Assembly (NCBI RefSeq): GCF_036227125.1
Contig: NZ_CP109435.1
Location: 5,704,001-5,768,000 of the forward strand
Direction: 5' to 3'
Length of the DNA: 64,000 bases
Source: Streptomyces sp. NBC_01485
Lineage (GTDB): Bacteria > Actinomycetota > Actinomycetes > Streptomycetales > Streptomycetaceae
A model generated the notes under the pieces. It did not search any database and was not told where the DNA came from. It saw only the letters and a program-made list of their open reading frames with translations. Position 1 is the first letter of the stretch, and each line of letters opens with the position of its first letter. Below, piece after piece: positions 16,139-25,395 of the stretch. The translations under genes and the position numbers were made by a program.

Positions 16139-18129
16139 CCACGACCACCCTCGCCGTCCTCGTCCCCCTCCTGCCGTTCCTGGGCGCCGCCGCCGGACTG
16201 CTCCTGGGCGGCACCGCCCCCGGATTCGTCCGCCCCCTCGCCGTCCTGCCGACCCTCGCCGCCCTCGTACTGGCCGCCGTCGTCGCCGTACGCCAGGGCG
16301 GGAACGCCGCCGTCGACGCGGCCACCGAACTGACCCCCACCGGATCCGTCCCGGTCGAACTCGCCCTGCACATCGACGGCTTCGCCGCCCTCGTCGCCGT
16401 CCTGGTCGGCATGGTCGCCACCTGCGTGCAGATCTACTCGACCGGCTACCTCCGCGAGGACCCGCGCTACCCCTCCTACGCCGCGCTCGTCTCCCTCTTC
16501 ACCTCCGCGATGTTCCTGGTCGTCTACTCCGGCGACCTGATCGTGCTGCTGGTCGGCTGGGAAGTCATGGGCATCTGCTCCTACTTCCTGGTCGGCCACT
16601 ACTGGGAGACCCCGGAGGCCCGCGCCGCCTCCATCAAGGCCTTCCTCGTCACCAAACTCGGCGACGTCCCCTTCCTCATCGGCCTGTTCGCCCTCGCCAC
16701 CGACGCCGGCTCCTTCCAGATCACGAAGGTCCTCGGCGCCGTCGCCCACGACGGACTCGACCACCCGACCCTCGTCGCCCTGCTGCTCCTCGCGGGCGTG
16801 GCCGGCAAATCCGCCCAGTTCCCGCTGCACACCTGGCTCCCTGACGCGATGGCGGGCCCCACGCCCGTCTCCGCGCTGATCCACGCCGCGACGATGGTCG
16901 CCGCCGGTGTCTACTTCGTCGCCCGCCTCCTCCCGGTCTTCGAGGCCTCCTCGGCCGCGATGGTGGTCCTCGCCGTGATGGCCGCCGTCACGATGGTCGG
17001 CTCGGGCCTGGCCGCGCTCGCCCAGGACGACATCAAACGCGTCCTCGCCTACTCGACGATGGGCCAGCTCGGCTACATGACCGGCGCCCTCGCCGTCGGC
17101 GACCGCGGCGCCGCCGTCTTCCACCTCCTCTCGCACGGCGCCTTCAAGGCGCTGCTGTTCCTTGCGGCCGGCGTGATCATCCACGCCGCCGGCACCAACT
17201 CGCTGGCCGCCATGTCCCGCATGAGCCACCTGCGCGACCGCGTCCCCGACGCCTACTGGACGATGACCGTGGCGCTCCTCGCGCTCGCCGCGATCCCGCC
17301 GTTCAGCGGCTTCTTCTCCAAGGAGTCCGTGCTCGGCGCCGCCGAGCACGTCACCGCCGGCCACACCGAGCACGCCCCCGGCGCCGCCGGCTGGCTCGTC
17401 CTCGTCGCAGGCCTGATCACCGCCCTTCTCACGGCCGCCTACGCGACCCGTCTGTGGCTGCTGACCTTCCGCGGCCGGGGCGCCGAGGCCCCCGACCACG
17501 GCCGCCAGCCCCTGAGCATGACCGTGGTGCTGTGGGTCCTGGCCGTCCCGTCCCTCGCCCTCGGCGGGCTCGCCTACCGCACCCTCCCCGACTGGTTCGA
17601 CGGCAACGACCTCGCGCCCACCCTCACCACCTCCGTCCTCGGCACGGGCGTGGCCCTGGCCGGCGGACTCCTCACGTACGCCGCCTGGCGCCACCTCGCC
17701 GGGCTCGCCGCCCGCGTCCCGATCGGCGCGGTCGCCGCGCACCCCGAGGGCGACGCCGCCCACGTCGAGGCCGAGGCCGTCGCGACGCACGCGCCCGCCT
17801 ACGGAGACGTGGCCTCCGCCCCCGACCCTGCGGACCCCGGACGGCTCCTGCTCGGCCCGCTGCACCGCCACGCGGCAGTCGGCTTCCACCTCGACGCCGC
17901 CTACCAGGCGCTGTTCGTCCGCCCCGTCCAGGCCGCCGCGAGCCTCGTACGGTTCCTGGACCGCGAGGTCGTCGACACCTACGTGCGCGGCGCGGGCGCC
18001 CTGCCGCGCTGGCTGGGGGCCGCCGTACGGCGCGCCCAGACCGGCAACGTCCAGACCTATGTGAGCGCGCTGCTCGCCGGCACCGTCGTCCTGGCGGTCG
18101 CCGCCCTTCTCGTCGCCTCGGGAGCGTGA
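16135..18129 (+). CDS. nuoL: NADH-quinone oxidoreductase-like subunit L (antiporter-like)
   Basis: 664 residues. Antiporter-family markers are VGWEVMGICSYFLVGHYW (essential Glu of TM5), KSAQFPLHTWLPDAMAGPTP (helix 7 Lys and loop), VSALIHAATMVAAGVYFVAR, DDIKRVLAYSTMGQLGYM and PPFSGFFSKESVLG. It should be a distal proton pump module with the long lateral helix at the C-terminus. A His/Glu/Ala-rich insertion at about residues 540-590 precedes the last helices. GTG 16135 overlaps the nuoK stop. Confidence 0.95.
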   Translation: MTTTTLAVLVPLLPFLGAAAGLLLGGTAPGFVRPLAVLPTLAALVLAAVVAVRQGGNAAVDAATELTPTGSVPVELALHIDGFAALVAVLVGMVATCVQIYSTGYLREDPRYPSYAALVSLFTSAMFLVVYSGDLIVLLVGWEVMGICSYFLVGHYWETPEARAASIKAFLVTKLGDVPFLIGLFALATDAGSFQITKVLGAVAHDGLDHPTLVALLLLAGVAGKSAQFPLHTWLPDAMAGPTPVSALIHAATMVAAGVYFVARLLPVFEASSAAMVVLAVMAAVTMVGSGLAALAQDDIKRVLAYSTMGQLGYMTGALAVGDRGAAVFHLLSHGAFKALLFLAAGVIIHAAGTNSLAAMSRMSHLRDRVPDAYWTMTVALLALAAIPPFSGFFSKESVLGAAEHVTAGHTEHAPGAAGWLVLVAGLITALLTAAYATRLWLLTFRGRGAEAPDHGRQPLSMTVVLWVLAVPSLALGGLAYRTLPDWFDGNDLAPTLTTSVLGTGVALAGGLLTYAAWRHLAGLAARVPIGAVAAHPEGDAAHVEAEAVATHAPAYGDVASAPDPADPGRLLLGPLHRHAAVGFHLDAAYQALFVRPVQAAASLVRFLDREVVDTYVRGAGALPRWLGAAVRRAQTGNVQTYVSALLAGTVVLAVAALLVASGA

Positions 18130-18135
18130 GCAGGC

Positions 18136-19710
18136 GTGATCGATATCAACGAGTCCGTGATGCAGGTCCTTCTGGCGTTCATCGTCGTCGGCCCGCTCCT
18201 GGGCGCCGCCGCCGCTCTCCTGCCGGCCCCGCCCGGGCTGAAGGGGAAGTCACCCGAGCAGGCCGTGCTGCGGCACGGCGTGACCGTGACCGGCGTGATC
18301 CTCATCGCCGCGATCGCCCTCACGCTCGGCTTCGACCACGGCCATCCGTCGAAGATGCAGGCCAGCACGGACATCAGCTGGATCCCGGCACTCGACGTGC
18401 GCATCCACCTCGGCATCGACGGCATCTCCCTCCCCCTCGTGGTCCTGACCGCGCTGCTGACCTTCCTCTGCGCGCTCTACTCCTACTTCAAGATGCCTAC
18501 GGGCCCGTCCCCGAAGGCCTTCGTCGCGCTCGTGCTCGTGCTCGAGTCCGGCACCCTCGCGACCTTCGCCGTCCTCGACCTGCTGCTGTTCTTCCTCGCC
18601 TTCGAGATGGTCCTCATCCCGATGTACTTCCTCATCGCCCGCTGGGGCGGCGCGGGCCGGACCCAGGCGGCCTGGAAGTTCATCCTCTTCACGCTGCTCG
18701 GATCCGTGGTCATGCTGCTCGGCCTGCTCCTGATCGGAATCAAGGCGGGCACGTTCGACATGATGGCACTCGCCACTGACAACGGCCGGTCGCTGACCAC
18801 ATCCGTGCAGGTCATCGCCGTTCTGGCGATCGGGATCGGGCTCGCGGTGAAGACCCCGATGTGGCCCCTGCACAGCTGGCTGCCCGACGCCCACACCGCC
18901 GCCCCGACCGTCGGCTCGGTCCTGCTGGCCGGCGTGATGCTGAAGATGGGCACGTACGGGTTCGTCCGGATTCTCCTCCCGGTCGCACCCGACGGCTTCC
19001 GCGTCTTCGCGCCCTACCTCGCCGCCTTCGCCGTCGTCGGGATCATCTACGGATCCCTGGCCTGCCTGGCCCTCGCCAAGCAGGGCGCGAAGGGCGACCT
19101 CAAGCGCCTGATCGCCTACTCCTCCGTCGGCCACATGGGCTTCGTCCTGCTCGGCATCGCGACCATGACCCCGACCGGCGTGAACGGCGCCCTGTTCGCC
19201 AACATCGCCCACGGCCTCATCACCGGCCTCCTGTTCTTCCTGGTCGGAGCCCTGAAGGACCGAACCGGCACGACCGACCTGGACACCCTCGCCGAGCAGA
19301 CCGGCGCCGCGCTGTACGGCAGGACGCCCCGCCTCGGCGGCCTCCTCGCCTTCGCCGCCGTCGCCTCGCTCGGCCTGCCGGGCCTCGCCGGGTTCTGGGG
19401 CGAGATGCTGGCCCTGTTCGGCGCCTTCGACCCCGCCGACGGCCTCAGCCGCCCCGCCTTCCTCACCTTCATGGCGATCGCCGCGTTCGGCACCCTGCTG
19501 ACGGCCGCCTACCTGCTCGTCGTGGTCCGCCGCGTCTGCATGGGCGCCGTCCCTCAGGACGCCCCGCGCCTCGCCGACGTACAGATCTACGAGTTCGCGG
19601 CCTGGACTCCGCTCGTCGCCCTCACCGTCGTCGCCGGCCTGTGGCCGAAGATCCTCCTCGGCCTGACCGACCCGGCCGTGCAGCAGCTCCTCGCAGGAGG
19701 CACCCGATGA
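18136..19710 (+). CDS. nuoM: NADH-quinone oxidoreductase-like subunit M (antiporter-like)
   Basis: 524 residues and about 14 helices. Markers: FFLAFEMVLIPMYFLIARWG (conserved Glu), VKTPMWPLHSWLPDAHTAAP (conserved Lys and the HSWLPDAH loop), GSVLLAGVMLKMGTYGFVRI and DLKRLIAYSSVGHMGF. It is the second proton-translocating antiporter-like subunit. GTG 18136 lies six bases after nuoL; GTG/ATG codons a few residues later (ATG 18160) are possible alternatives. The stop overlaps the nuoN start. Confidence 0.95.
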   Translation: MIDINESVMQVLLAFIVVGPLLGAAAALLPAPPGLKGKSPEQAVLRHGVTVTGVILIAAIALTLGFDHGHPSKMQASTDISWIPALDVRIHLGIDGISLPLVVLTALLTFLCALYSYFKMPTGPSPKAFVALVLVLESGTLATFAVLDLLLFFLAFEMVLIPMYFLIARWGGAGRTQAAWKFILFTLLGSVVMLLGLLLIGIKAGTFDMMALATDNGRSLTTSVQVIAVLAIGIGLAVKTPMWPLHSWLPDAHTAAPTVGSVLLAGVMLKMGTYGFVRILLPVAPDGFRVFAPYLAAFAVVGIIYGSLACLALAKQGAKGDLKRLIAYSSVGHMGFVLLGIATMTPTGVNGALFANIAHGLITGLLFFLVGALKDRTGTTDLDTLAEQTGAALYGRTPRLGGLLAFAAVASLGLPGLAGFWGEMLALFGAFDPADGLSRPAFLTFMAIAAFGTLLTAAYLLVVVRRVCMGAVPQDAPRLADVQIYEFAAWTPLVALTVVAGLWPKILLGLTDPAVQQLLAGGTR

Positions 19711-21245
19711 GCTCCCTGGCCCAGCCGCCGGCCGTCCAGGCCCTGGCCGAATCGGTGGTCCAGTCCGTCGACTGGCAGGCCATCGCGCCGCCCACCCTCG
19801 CGGCGGTCGTCGCGCTCGTCGTCCTCGTCGCCGACCTCTTCGTCGGCGACGCCCGCAAGCCGCTCCTCGGCTGGCTCTCCGTCGCGGGCCTCGCGGCCTC
19901 CACGGCCCTGCTTCTGCCCCTCCTGGACGGCGACCGCTCCACCTTCTGCCTCACCGGCGACCCGAGCGCGTGCAGCTACACCGCAGACCGCTTCACCCTG
20001 GTCATCCAGTTCCTGGTGCTCGGGGGAGCGCTGCTGTCGGCCCTACTGTCCGTCACCGCCCTGAAGGACGCGCGCGGGAGACTCCCCGAAGGGGAGTTCT
20101 GGTTCCTGCTGCTGTCCTCCGCCGCAGGCGCCGCCCTGCTGCCCGCCTCCCGCGACCTCGCCACCCTCGTCGTCGCCCTGGAGGTCGCCTCCCTGCCCGC
20201 CTTCGCCCTCGTCGGCATCCGGCACGGCGACCGCCGGTCCTCCGAGGCGGCCCTGAAGTTCTTCCTGTCGTCCGTCACCGCGACCACCGTCAGCCTCCTG
20301 GGCATCAGTTTCGTGTACGCGACGACCGGAACCCTCTACCTCACCCAGGTGGCCGACCGCATCCAGCACGTCGACGGCCAACTGCACACCCTGGCCCAGA
20401 CCGGCGTGGTCCTCACCCTCATCGGCTTCGCCTTCAAGACGGCCGCCGTCCCCTTCCACTTCTGGGTCCCCGACACCTACGTCGGCGCCCCCCTGCCCAT
20501 CGCCGCCTACCTGTCGGTCGTCGGCAAGGCGGTCGGCTTCTCGGGCCTCATCCTCGTCACCGTCATCGGCTTCCCCTCGTACGCCGACGTCTGGGGCCCC
20601 GCCCTCGCCGCGCTGGCCGCCCTCACCATGACCGCCGGCAACGTCGGCGCCCTCCGCCAGCAGGCCACGCGCGCGTACAGCGCCGTACGCCTCCTCGCCT
20701 GGTCCTCCGTCGGCCAGGCCGGCTACCTCCTCGTGCCGATCGCCGCCGCCGCGTACTCCGACGACGCCGAGCACGCGATCGGCTCCACCGTCGCGTACGC
20801 CCTCATGTACGCCGCCGTGAACCTCGGCGCCTTCGCGGTGGCCGCCCTGGTGGGCCGTACGAGCACGACGAACCGGATCACGGACTACCGGGGCCTGTAC
20901 GCCAGAAACCCCCTGGCAGCCCTCCTCCTGGCCTTCTTCCTGCTCTGCCTCGCAGGACTGCCGCCCGGCATCATCGGCCTCTTCGCGAAGGTCACCGTCT
21001 TCGCGGCGGCCGTCGACGCGGGCCTCGGCTGGCTCGCCGTCGTCATGGCCGTCAACGTCGTGATCGCCCTGTACTACTACCTCCAGTGGACGGCCCTCCT
21101 CTTCCGCACCCCCGAGGGCGAGCCGGAGAAGCACCGCGTCCCCGCCCCCCTCACCGCCGCGATCGCCCTCACCGCGGCCCTCGGCATCGCCCTGTCCGGA
21201 GCACCCCAACTGGTCCTGCGCTTCGCCGACACCGGCCTCTTCTGA
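19707..21245 (+). CDS. nuoN: NADH-quinone oxidoreductase-like subunit N (antiporter-like)
   Basis: 512 residues, the last gene of the cluster. Markers: LEVASLPAFALVGIRHGDRR (conserved Glu), the helix-7 segment KTAAVPFHFWVPDTYVGAPL, YLSVVGKAVGFSG, RLLAWSSVGQAGYLLV and LAGLPPGIIGLFAKVTVF. It is the third antiporter-like pump subunit. ATG 19707 overlaps the nuoM stop and has AGGAGG seven bases upstream. No nuoD/E/F/G follows; the next gene is htpX after a 205-base gap. Confidence 0.95.
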   Translation: MSSLAQPPAVQALAESVVQSVDWQAIAPPTLAAVVALVVLVADLFVGDARKPLLGWLSVAGLAASTALLLPLLDGDRSTFCLTGDPSACSYTADRFTLVIQFLVLGGALLSALLSVTALKDARGRLPEGEFWFLLLSSAAGAALLPASRDLATLVVALEVASLPAFALVGIRHGDRRSSEAALKFFLSSVTATTVSLLGISFVYATTGTLYLTQVADRIQHVDGQLHTLAQTGVVLTLIGFAFKTAAVPFHFWVPDTYVGAPLPIAAYLSVVGKAVGFSGLILVTVIGFPSYADVWGPALAALAALTMTAGNVGALRQQATRAYSAVRLLAWSSVGQAGYLLVPIAAAAYSDDAEHAIGSTVAYALMYAAVNLGAFAVAALVGRTSTTNRITDYRGLYARNPLAALLLAFFLLCLAGLPPGIIGLFAKVTVFAAAVDAGLGWLAVVMAVNVVIALYYYLQWTALLFRTPEGEPEKHRVPAPLTAAIALTAALGIALSGAPQLVLRFADTGLF

Positions 21246-21319
21246 ACCCTCACGCGCGCGTGCGCCCCCCTGTCCTCACCCGGACAGCCCACCCCCCTGC
21301 CCGCAGGCACAAGGGAACT

Positions 21320-21361
21320 AGTGCCTCCCGCCTGGCGTTGACCAGTACGGGAGGGTGCACT
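21320..21361. promoter_or_regulatory. Inverted repeat and possible promoter upstream of htpX
   Basis: AGTGC and CTCCCG (21320-21330) are mirrored by CGGGAG and GCACT (21348-21361). TTGACC at 21338-21343 lies between the arms and may be a -35 box, but no good -10 follows at 17 bp. It looks like an operator around the htpX promoter. It matches neither the CIRCE nor the HAIR heat-shock consensus I know. Confidence 0.4.
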
Positions 21362-21450
21362 GGATGCGACACCACGACACCAGTGCCACCGGAGAACAGC
21401 AAGATCCGCAAGCAAAGGGTTCCCCTGCTGCACGACTTGGAGGGCGTACC

Positions 21451-22314
21451 GTGCACCGCCGGCACAACGGGCTCAGGACCGCAGTACTCCTCGGGGGACT
21501 GTCGGCGCTCATCATCGTCATCGGCAGCTTCTTCGGACGCGCGGGGCTCGTGATCGCGGTCCTGATCGCGCTCGGCACCAACGCGTACGCGTACTGGAAC
21601 AGCGACAAGCTGGCGCTACGCGCGATGCGCGCCCGTCCGGTGAGCGAGTTCGAGGCCCCCGCCCTCTACCGGATGGTCCGCGAGCTCTCCACCCAGGCGC
21701 GTCAGCCCATGCCCCGCCTCTACATCTCCCCGACCGAGGCGCCCAACGCCTTCGCGACCGGCCGCAACCCGCGCAACGCCGCCGTGTGCTGCACCGACGG
21801 CATCCTGCGCCTCCTCGACGAGCGCGAACTGCGCGGTGTCATCGGCCATGAGCTCAGCCACGTCTACAACCGGGACATCCTCATCTCCTCGGTCGCCGGC
21901 GCGCTCGCCTCCGTGATCATGTTCCTGGTCAACTTCGCCTGGCTGATCCCGATCGGCCGCTCCGACGACGACGACGGCCCCGGCATCCTCGGCATGCTCC
22001 TGATCATGATCCTGGGCCCGCTCGCCGCAGGCCTCATCCAACTCGCCATCAGCCGCTCCCGGGAGTACGAGGCGGACGCCTCCGGCGCCCAGCTCACCGG
22101 TGACCCCCTGGCCCTCGCCAGCGCACTGCGCAAACTGGAGACCGGCACCAAGCAGCTTCCGCTGCCCCCGGAGCCCCGCATCGAGACCGCGAGCCACATG
22201 ATGATCGCTAACCCCTTCCGCCCGGGCCAGGGAATCTCCAAAATGTTCTCGACACACCCGCCGATGGCGGACCGTATCGCCCGGCTCGAGAAAATGGCAG
22301 GTCGCCCCCAGTGA
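21451..22314 (+). CDS. htpX: M48 family membrane zinc metalloprotease HtpX
   Basis: 287 residues. Two hydrophobic helices near the N-terminus (LRTAVLLGGLSALIIVIGSFF and GLVIAVLIALGTNAYAYW) precede the zinc-protease core: RLYISPTEAPNAFATGRNP, the metal motif VIGHELSHVYNRDI (His, catalytic Glu, His), two more hydrophobic segments, and the third ligand region SREYEADASGAQLTGDP. It should cut damaged membrane proteins in stress quality control. I start at GTG 21451 because GGAGG is seven bases upstream and the length then matches the usual 287 residues; the longer frame from 21355 adds a His/Gln-rich leader. The next gene overlaps its stop. Confidence 0.93.
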   Translation: MHRRHNGLRTAVLLGGLSALIIVIGSFFGRAGLVIAVLIALGTNAYAYWNSDKLALRAMRARPVSEFEAPALYRMVRELSTQARQPMPRLYISPTEAPNAFATGRNPRNAAVCCTDGILRLLDERELRGVIGHELSHVYNRDILISSVAGALASVIMFLVNFAWLIPIGRSDDDDGPGILGMLLIMILGPLAAGLIQLAISRSREYEADASGAQLTGDPLALASALRKLETGTKQLPLPPEPRIETASHMMIANPFRPGQGISKMFSTHPPMADRIARLEKMAGRPQ

Positions 22315-22703
22315 AGACCATCCTCAACATCATCTGGCTGATCCTGAGCGGCTTCTGGCTGTTCCTCGGCTACGTGCTCGCGGGCGCGCTGCTCTGCATC
22401 ACGATCATCGGCATCCCCTTCGGCATCGCTGCATTCCGTATCGGGATGTACGCCCTCTGGCCCTTCGGCTACACGACGGTCGAGCGCCGCGACGCGGGCG
22501 CGCCCTCCTGCCTGGGCAACGTGCTCTGGCTGGTCCTCGCCGGCTGGTGGCTGGCCATCGGCCACATCGTCACCGGCTTCCTCCTCTGCCTGACCATCAT
22601 CGGAATTCCGTTCGGCATCGCGAACTTCAAGCTCATTCCCGTCTCGCTGTTCCCGCTGGGCCGCGAAATCGTGCGCACCGACCAGCCGTTCGCGTCGCGC
22701 TGA
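22311..22703 (+). CDS. YccF domain-containing inner-membrane protein
   Basis: 130 residues made of two tandem repeats of about 60, each with paired hydrophobic helices and the sequence CITIIGIPFGIAAF or CLTIIGIPFGIANFKL, followed by a Pro-Phe/Leu-Phe-Pro-L turn. This is the DUF307/YccF signature. Function is unknown; it is a small integral membrane protein. GTG 22311 overlaps the htpX stop, so the pair is translationally coupled. Confidence 0.88.
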   Translation: MKTILNIIWLILSGFWLFLGYVLAGALLCITIIGIPFGIAAFRIGMYALWPFGYTTVERRDAGAPSCLGNVLWLVLAGWWLAIGHIVTGFLLCLTIIGIPFGIANFKLIPVSLFPLGREIVRTDQPFASR

Positions 22704-22836
22704 CGGCGCGAGCCCGACCCGCACGTCGTCCACCACCAGTCCGCCGGTCCGGGTTCCAGGGCGGCCCGGTTGTCCACAACGGGCGAGTTACCCACAGGCC
22801 CGCCCGATTGTCAGTGGCGGCTTGCATCATGAACGC

Positions 22837-23409
22837 ATGACCGAGAACGAGCAGTTGCTGGCAAGGGTGGCGGCCAAGGCGGCCACCACCCGCCCGTGGG
22901 GGTGGCCTTCGCTCCCCGACCCCGTGGACGAGGCCAGCCTCTCCCGAGCCGAGGCCACCCTCGGCTTCCGCCTGCCCCCACTGCTCGCCGCCCTCTACCT
23001 GCGTATAGGAGACGGCGGATTCGGCCCGGAGTACGGCCTGCTGCCCCTGCTCGACAGCCCTCCAGCCGGCGAACCCGCCGCCGTCACCCAGTACCTCGCC
23101 AACCGCGAGAGCGGACGCCAGGACCCCGACTGGCCCTGGCCCGAGGGCGTCCTGCCGATATCCCACTGGGGCTGTGCCATGTACGCGTGCGTGGACTGCC
23201 ACTCCCCACAGGCGTCGGTCCTGCTCTTCGAACCGAACCCGGGCGATCCCGACCACGCCTGGTTCGTCGACGCCCTCAGCCTCACGGACTGGCTGCACGC
23301 CTGGCTCGACGGCACCGGCTGGTACGACGCCATGGACGAGGACCTGAGCCCGACCCCCTGGACCGAGTTCCGCATACGCACGTCGGCGCCCCGGGTCCCG
23401 TCGCCGTAG
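22837..23409 (+). CDS. SMI1/KNR4 family protein
   Basis: 190 residues. It shows the SMI1/KNR4 pattern: W-P-S-L-P-D-P-V-D-E around residue 25, RAEATLGFRLPPLLAALYLR and I-G-D-G-G-F-G-P-E-Y-G-L near residues 40-70, then LPISHWGCAMYACVD with W-G-C. Bacterial members are often immunity proteins against contact-dependent or secreted toxins, but many are orphans; no toxin gene is adjacent. ATG 22837 is preferred to ATG 22822 by family alignment; no strong ribosome-binding site is visible for either. Upstream 22704-22836 shows no gene. Confidence 0.75.
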   Translation: MTENEQLLARVAAKAATTRPWGWPSLPDPVDEASLSRAEATLGFRLPPLLAALYLRIGDGGFGPEYGLLPLLDSPPAGEPAAVTQYLANRESGRQDPDWPWPEGVLPISHWGCAMYACVDCHSPQASVLLFEPNPGDPDHAWFVDALSLTDWLHAWLDGTGWYDAMDEDLSPTPWTEFRIRTSAPRVPSP

Positions 23410-23567
23410 AAAGCATCGACGCCGTAGACGCGGTAAGCGCGGTAGCGATCGGCTGCCGGGCACGTGTTGATCGGAAGCCGGAGGCATTCCACCGTCGTAC
23501 GGGTTGCCGCGTGTCCGCCCTGGCCCGCGCAGCGCCCTTCCTCGTCCCCCTCCCCGTCGCCGTACGG

Positions 23568-24845
23568 CTATCGCGCGCCCGCCCATCTCCGTCGTACCCC
23601 GTACGCGACCGCGCCCACAGTCAGCACCCCCGCCCCCACGACCACCGAAGTCCCCGGTAGCGCGAACGCGAGGACCACGCAACCCAGGAACCCCACCGCT
23701 GGCAGCGCCCGCTGCGCCGGGGCCGAATCCAGCGTCCAGGCCGACGCGTTGGCCACCGCGTAGTACGCCAGCACACCGAAGGAGGAGAACCCGATCGCGC
23801 CTCGCACGTCCACCGTGGCGGCCAGGACCGCGACCACCGCGCCCACGGCGAGTTCGGCCCGGTGCGGTACCTGGAAGCGCGGATGAACGGCCGACAGAGC
23901 ACCGGGCAGGTGCCCGTCTCTCGCCATCGCCAGCGTCGTGCGCGAGACGCCCAGGACGAGGGCGAGGAGCGAGCCCAGCGCGGCCACGGCGGCCCCGACC
24001 CGCACCACCGGCACCAGACCGGGCACTCCCGCCGCCCGCACCGCGTCCGCCAGCGGCGCGCCCGCCGACCCGAGACCGTCCGCCCCGAGCACGGAAAGGA
24101 CAGCGACCGCCACACACGCGTACACGGCCAGCGTGATGCCCAGGGCCAGCGGGATCGCGCGAGGGATGGTGCGCGAAGGGTCCCGCACCTCCTCGCCGAG
24201 GGTCGCGATGCGCGCGTACCCCGCGAAGGCGAAGAACAGCAGACCGGCGGCCTGCAGCACCCCGCCGACGCCCTCGGAGACCCCGACGTCCAGCCGCCCC
24301 ACGTCGGAGGCGTCGGACCCCAGACACACGACCACCACGGAAGCGAGGACCGCCAGGACCACCGTCACGATCGTCCGCGTCAGCCAGGCCGACTTCTGGA
24401 TGCCGCCGTAGTTCACCGCGGTCAGCGCCACCACCGCCGCGGCCGCCACCGCGTGCGCCTGCCCCGGCCAGACGTACGCCCCGACCGTCAGCGCCATCGC
24501 CGCACAGGAGGCCGTCTTCCCGACCACGAACGACCAGCCCGCCAGATACCCCCAGAACGCGCCGAGCCGCTCGCGCCCGTACACGTACGTGCCGCCCGAG
24601 GCCGGATACAGCGCGGCGAGTCGCGCCGACGACATGGCGTTGCAGTAGGCGACCAGAGCGGCGAGCGCGAGTCCGAGCAGCAGCCCGGAGCCCGCGGCGT
24701 GCGCGGCGGGAGCGAGCGCGGCGAAGACGCCGGCACCGATCATCGAGCCGAGCCCGATGACCACGGCGTCGCCGACGCCCAGCGTCCGCCGCAGCTCGGA
24801 GGGCGGTCCGGCAGGCGATCCGGCGGCCGATCCGGACTGTGTCAT
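23568..24845 (-). CDS. APC-superfamily amino acid permease
   Basis: 425 residues and about 12 helices. The N-terminus LGVGDAVVIGLGSMIGAGVF is the APC signature around helix 1 (substrate-binding G-S-M-I-G-A-G). Further segments are SSARLAALYPASGGTYVYGRERLG, LLFFAFAGYARIATLGEEV and VLGVSRTTLAMARDGHLPG. It is probably a proton-coupled importer of amino acids or a relative; the substrate cannot be told. ATG 24845 (Met-Thr-Gln-Ser-Gly) is preferred over an upstream start at 24908. It is convergent with the SMI1-like gene and divergent from the GlsB-like gene. Confidence 0.88.
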   Translation of the reverse strand: MTQSGSAAGSPAGPPSELRRTLGVGDAVVIGLGSMIGAGVFAALAPAAHAAGSGLLLGLALAALVAYCNAMSSARLAALYPASGGTYVYGRERLGAFWGYLAGWSFVVGKTASCAAMALTVGAYVWPGQAHAVAAAAVVALTAVNYGGIQKSAWLTRTIVTVVLAVLASVVVVCLGSDASDVGRLDVGVSEGVGGVLQAAGLLFFAFAGYARIATLGEEVRDPSRTIPRAIPLALGITLAVYACVAVAVLSVLGADGLGSAGAPLADAVRAAGVPGLVPVVRVGAAVAALGSLLALVLGVSRTTLAMARDGHLPGALSAVHPRFQVPHRAELAVGAVVAVLAATVDVRGAIGFSSFGVLAYYAVANASAWTLDSAPAQRALPAVGFLGCVVLAFALPGTSVVVGAGVLTVGAVAYGVRRRWAGAR

Positions 24846-25030
24846 GGTCCGCACCCTACTGATCGACGGAACCGCCGGGTGCCGTCGAGACGTCGTCCTG
24901 ATCAACACGGCACGAACCCGCGTGCGACGAAGGGCGCGGGGCGCGTCGAGACGAGCACGGTCCGTCCGGAGCGAGCGACATCACACTGCCCGGACAGCAC
25001 GGGCACAGCACGGAAGGGCAGGTTCAGAGC

Positions 25031-25297
25031 ATGGGCATCGTCAGCTGGATCATCCTGGGGCTGTTGGCCGGAGTCATCGCCAAGGTCCTGCTGCCGGGGC
25101 GGGACCCGGGCGGCTTCATCGGTACGACCCTCATCGGCGTCGCGGGCGCGTTCATCGGCGGCTGGATATCGGCCCGCTGGCTGGACCACCCCGTCACCAA
25201 GGACTTCTACGACGGCGCCACCTGGGCCGCGGCGATCGGCGGTTCGCTGGTGCTCCTGATCGTCTACCGGCTGCTGTTCGGCAACTCGCGTGACTGA
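25031..25297 (+). CDS. GlsB/YeaQ/YmgE family stress-response membrane protein
   Basis: 88 residues, three hydrophobic helices: MGIVSWIILGLLAGVIAKVL, the glycine-zipper-like GFIGTTLIGVAGAFIGGW, and the C-terminal GGSLVLLIVYRLLF. Pfam names this the transglycosylase-associated protein family. Members are small stress-induced inner-membrane proteins of unknown mechanism. ATG 25031 follows a weak GGGCAGG ribosome-binding site. It is monocistronic and convergent with yajQ. Confidence 0.85.
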   Translation: MGIVSWIILGLLAGVIAKVLLPGRDPGGFIGTTLIGVAGAFIGGWISARWLDHPVTKDFYDGATWAAAIGGSLVLLIVYRLLFGNSRD

Positions 25298-25362
25298 CCG
25301 CAGTCCTGAGCAGTCCTGAGCCGTCCTGAACGCAGCCCCGGGCGCGGCCGGGAGAACCAGAA

Positions 25363-25389
25363 GGGTGGGCACCCGTCGGGCGCCCACCC
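25363..25389. terminator. Terminator between the GlsB-like gene and yajQ
   Basis: GGGTGGGC (25363-25370) pairs with GCCCACCC (25382-25389), with an inner CCCG/CGGG pairing in the loop. It lies six bases past the yajQ stop on the minus strand and about 65 past the GlsB-like stop on the plus strand, so it may serve both. Confidence 0.7.
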
Positions 25390-25395
25390 GGCCGA

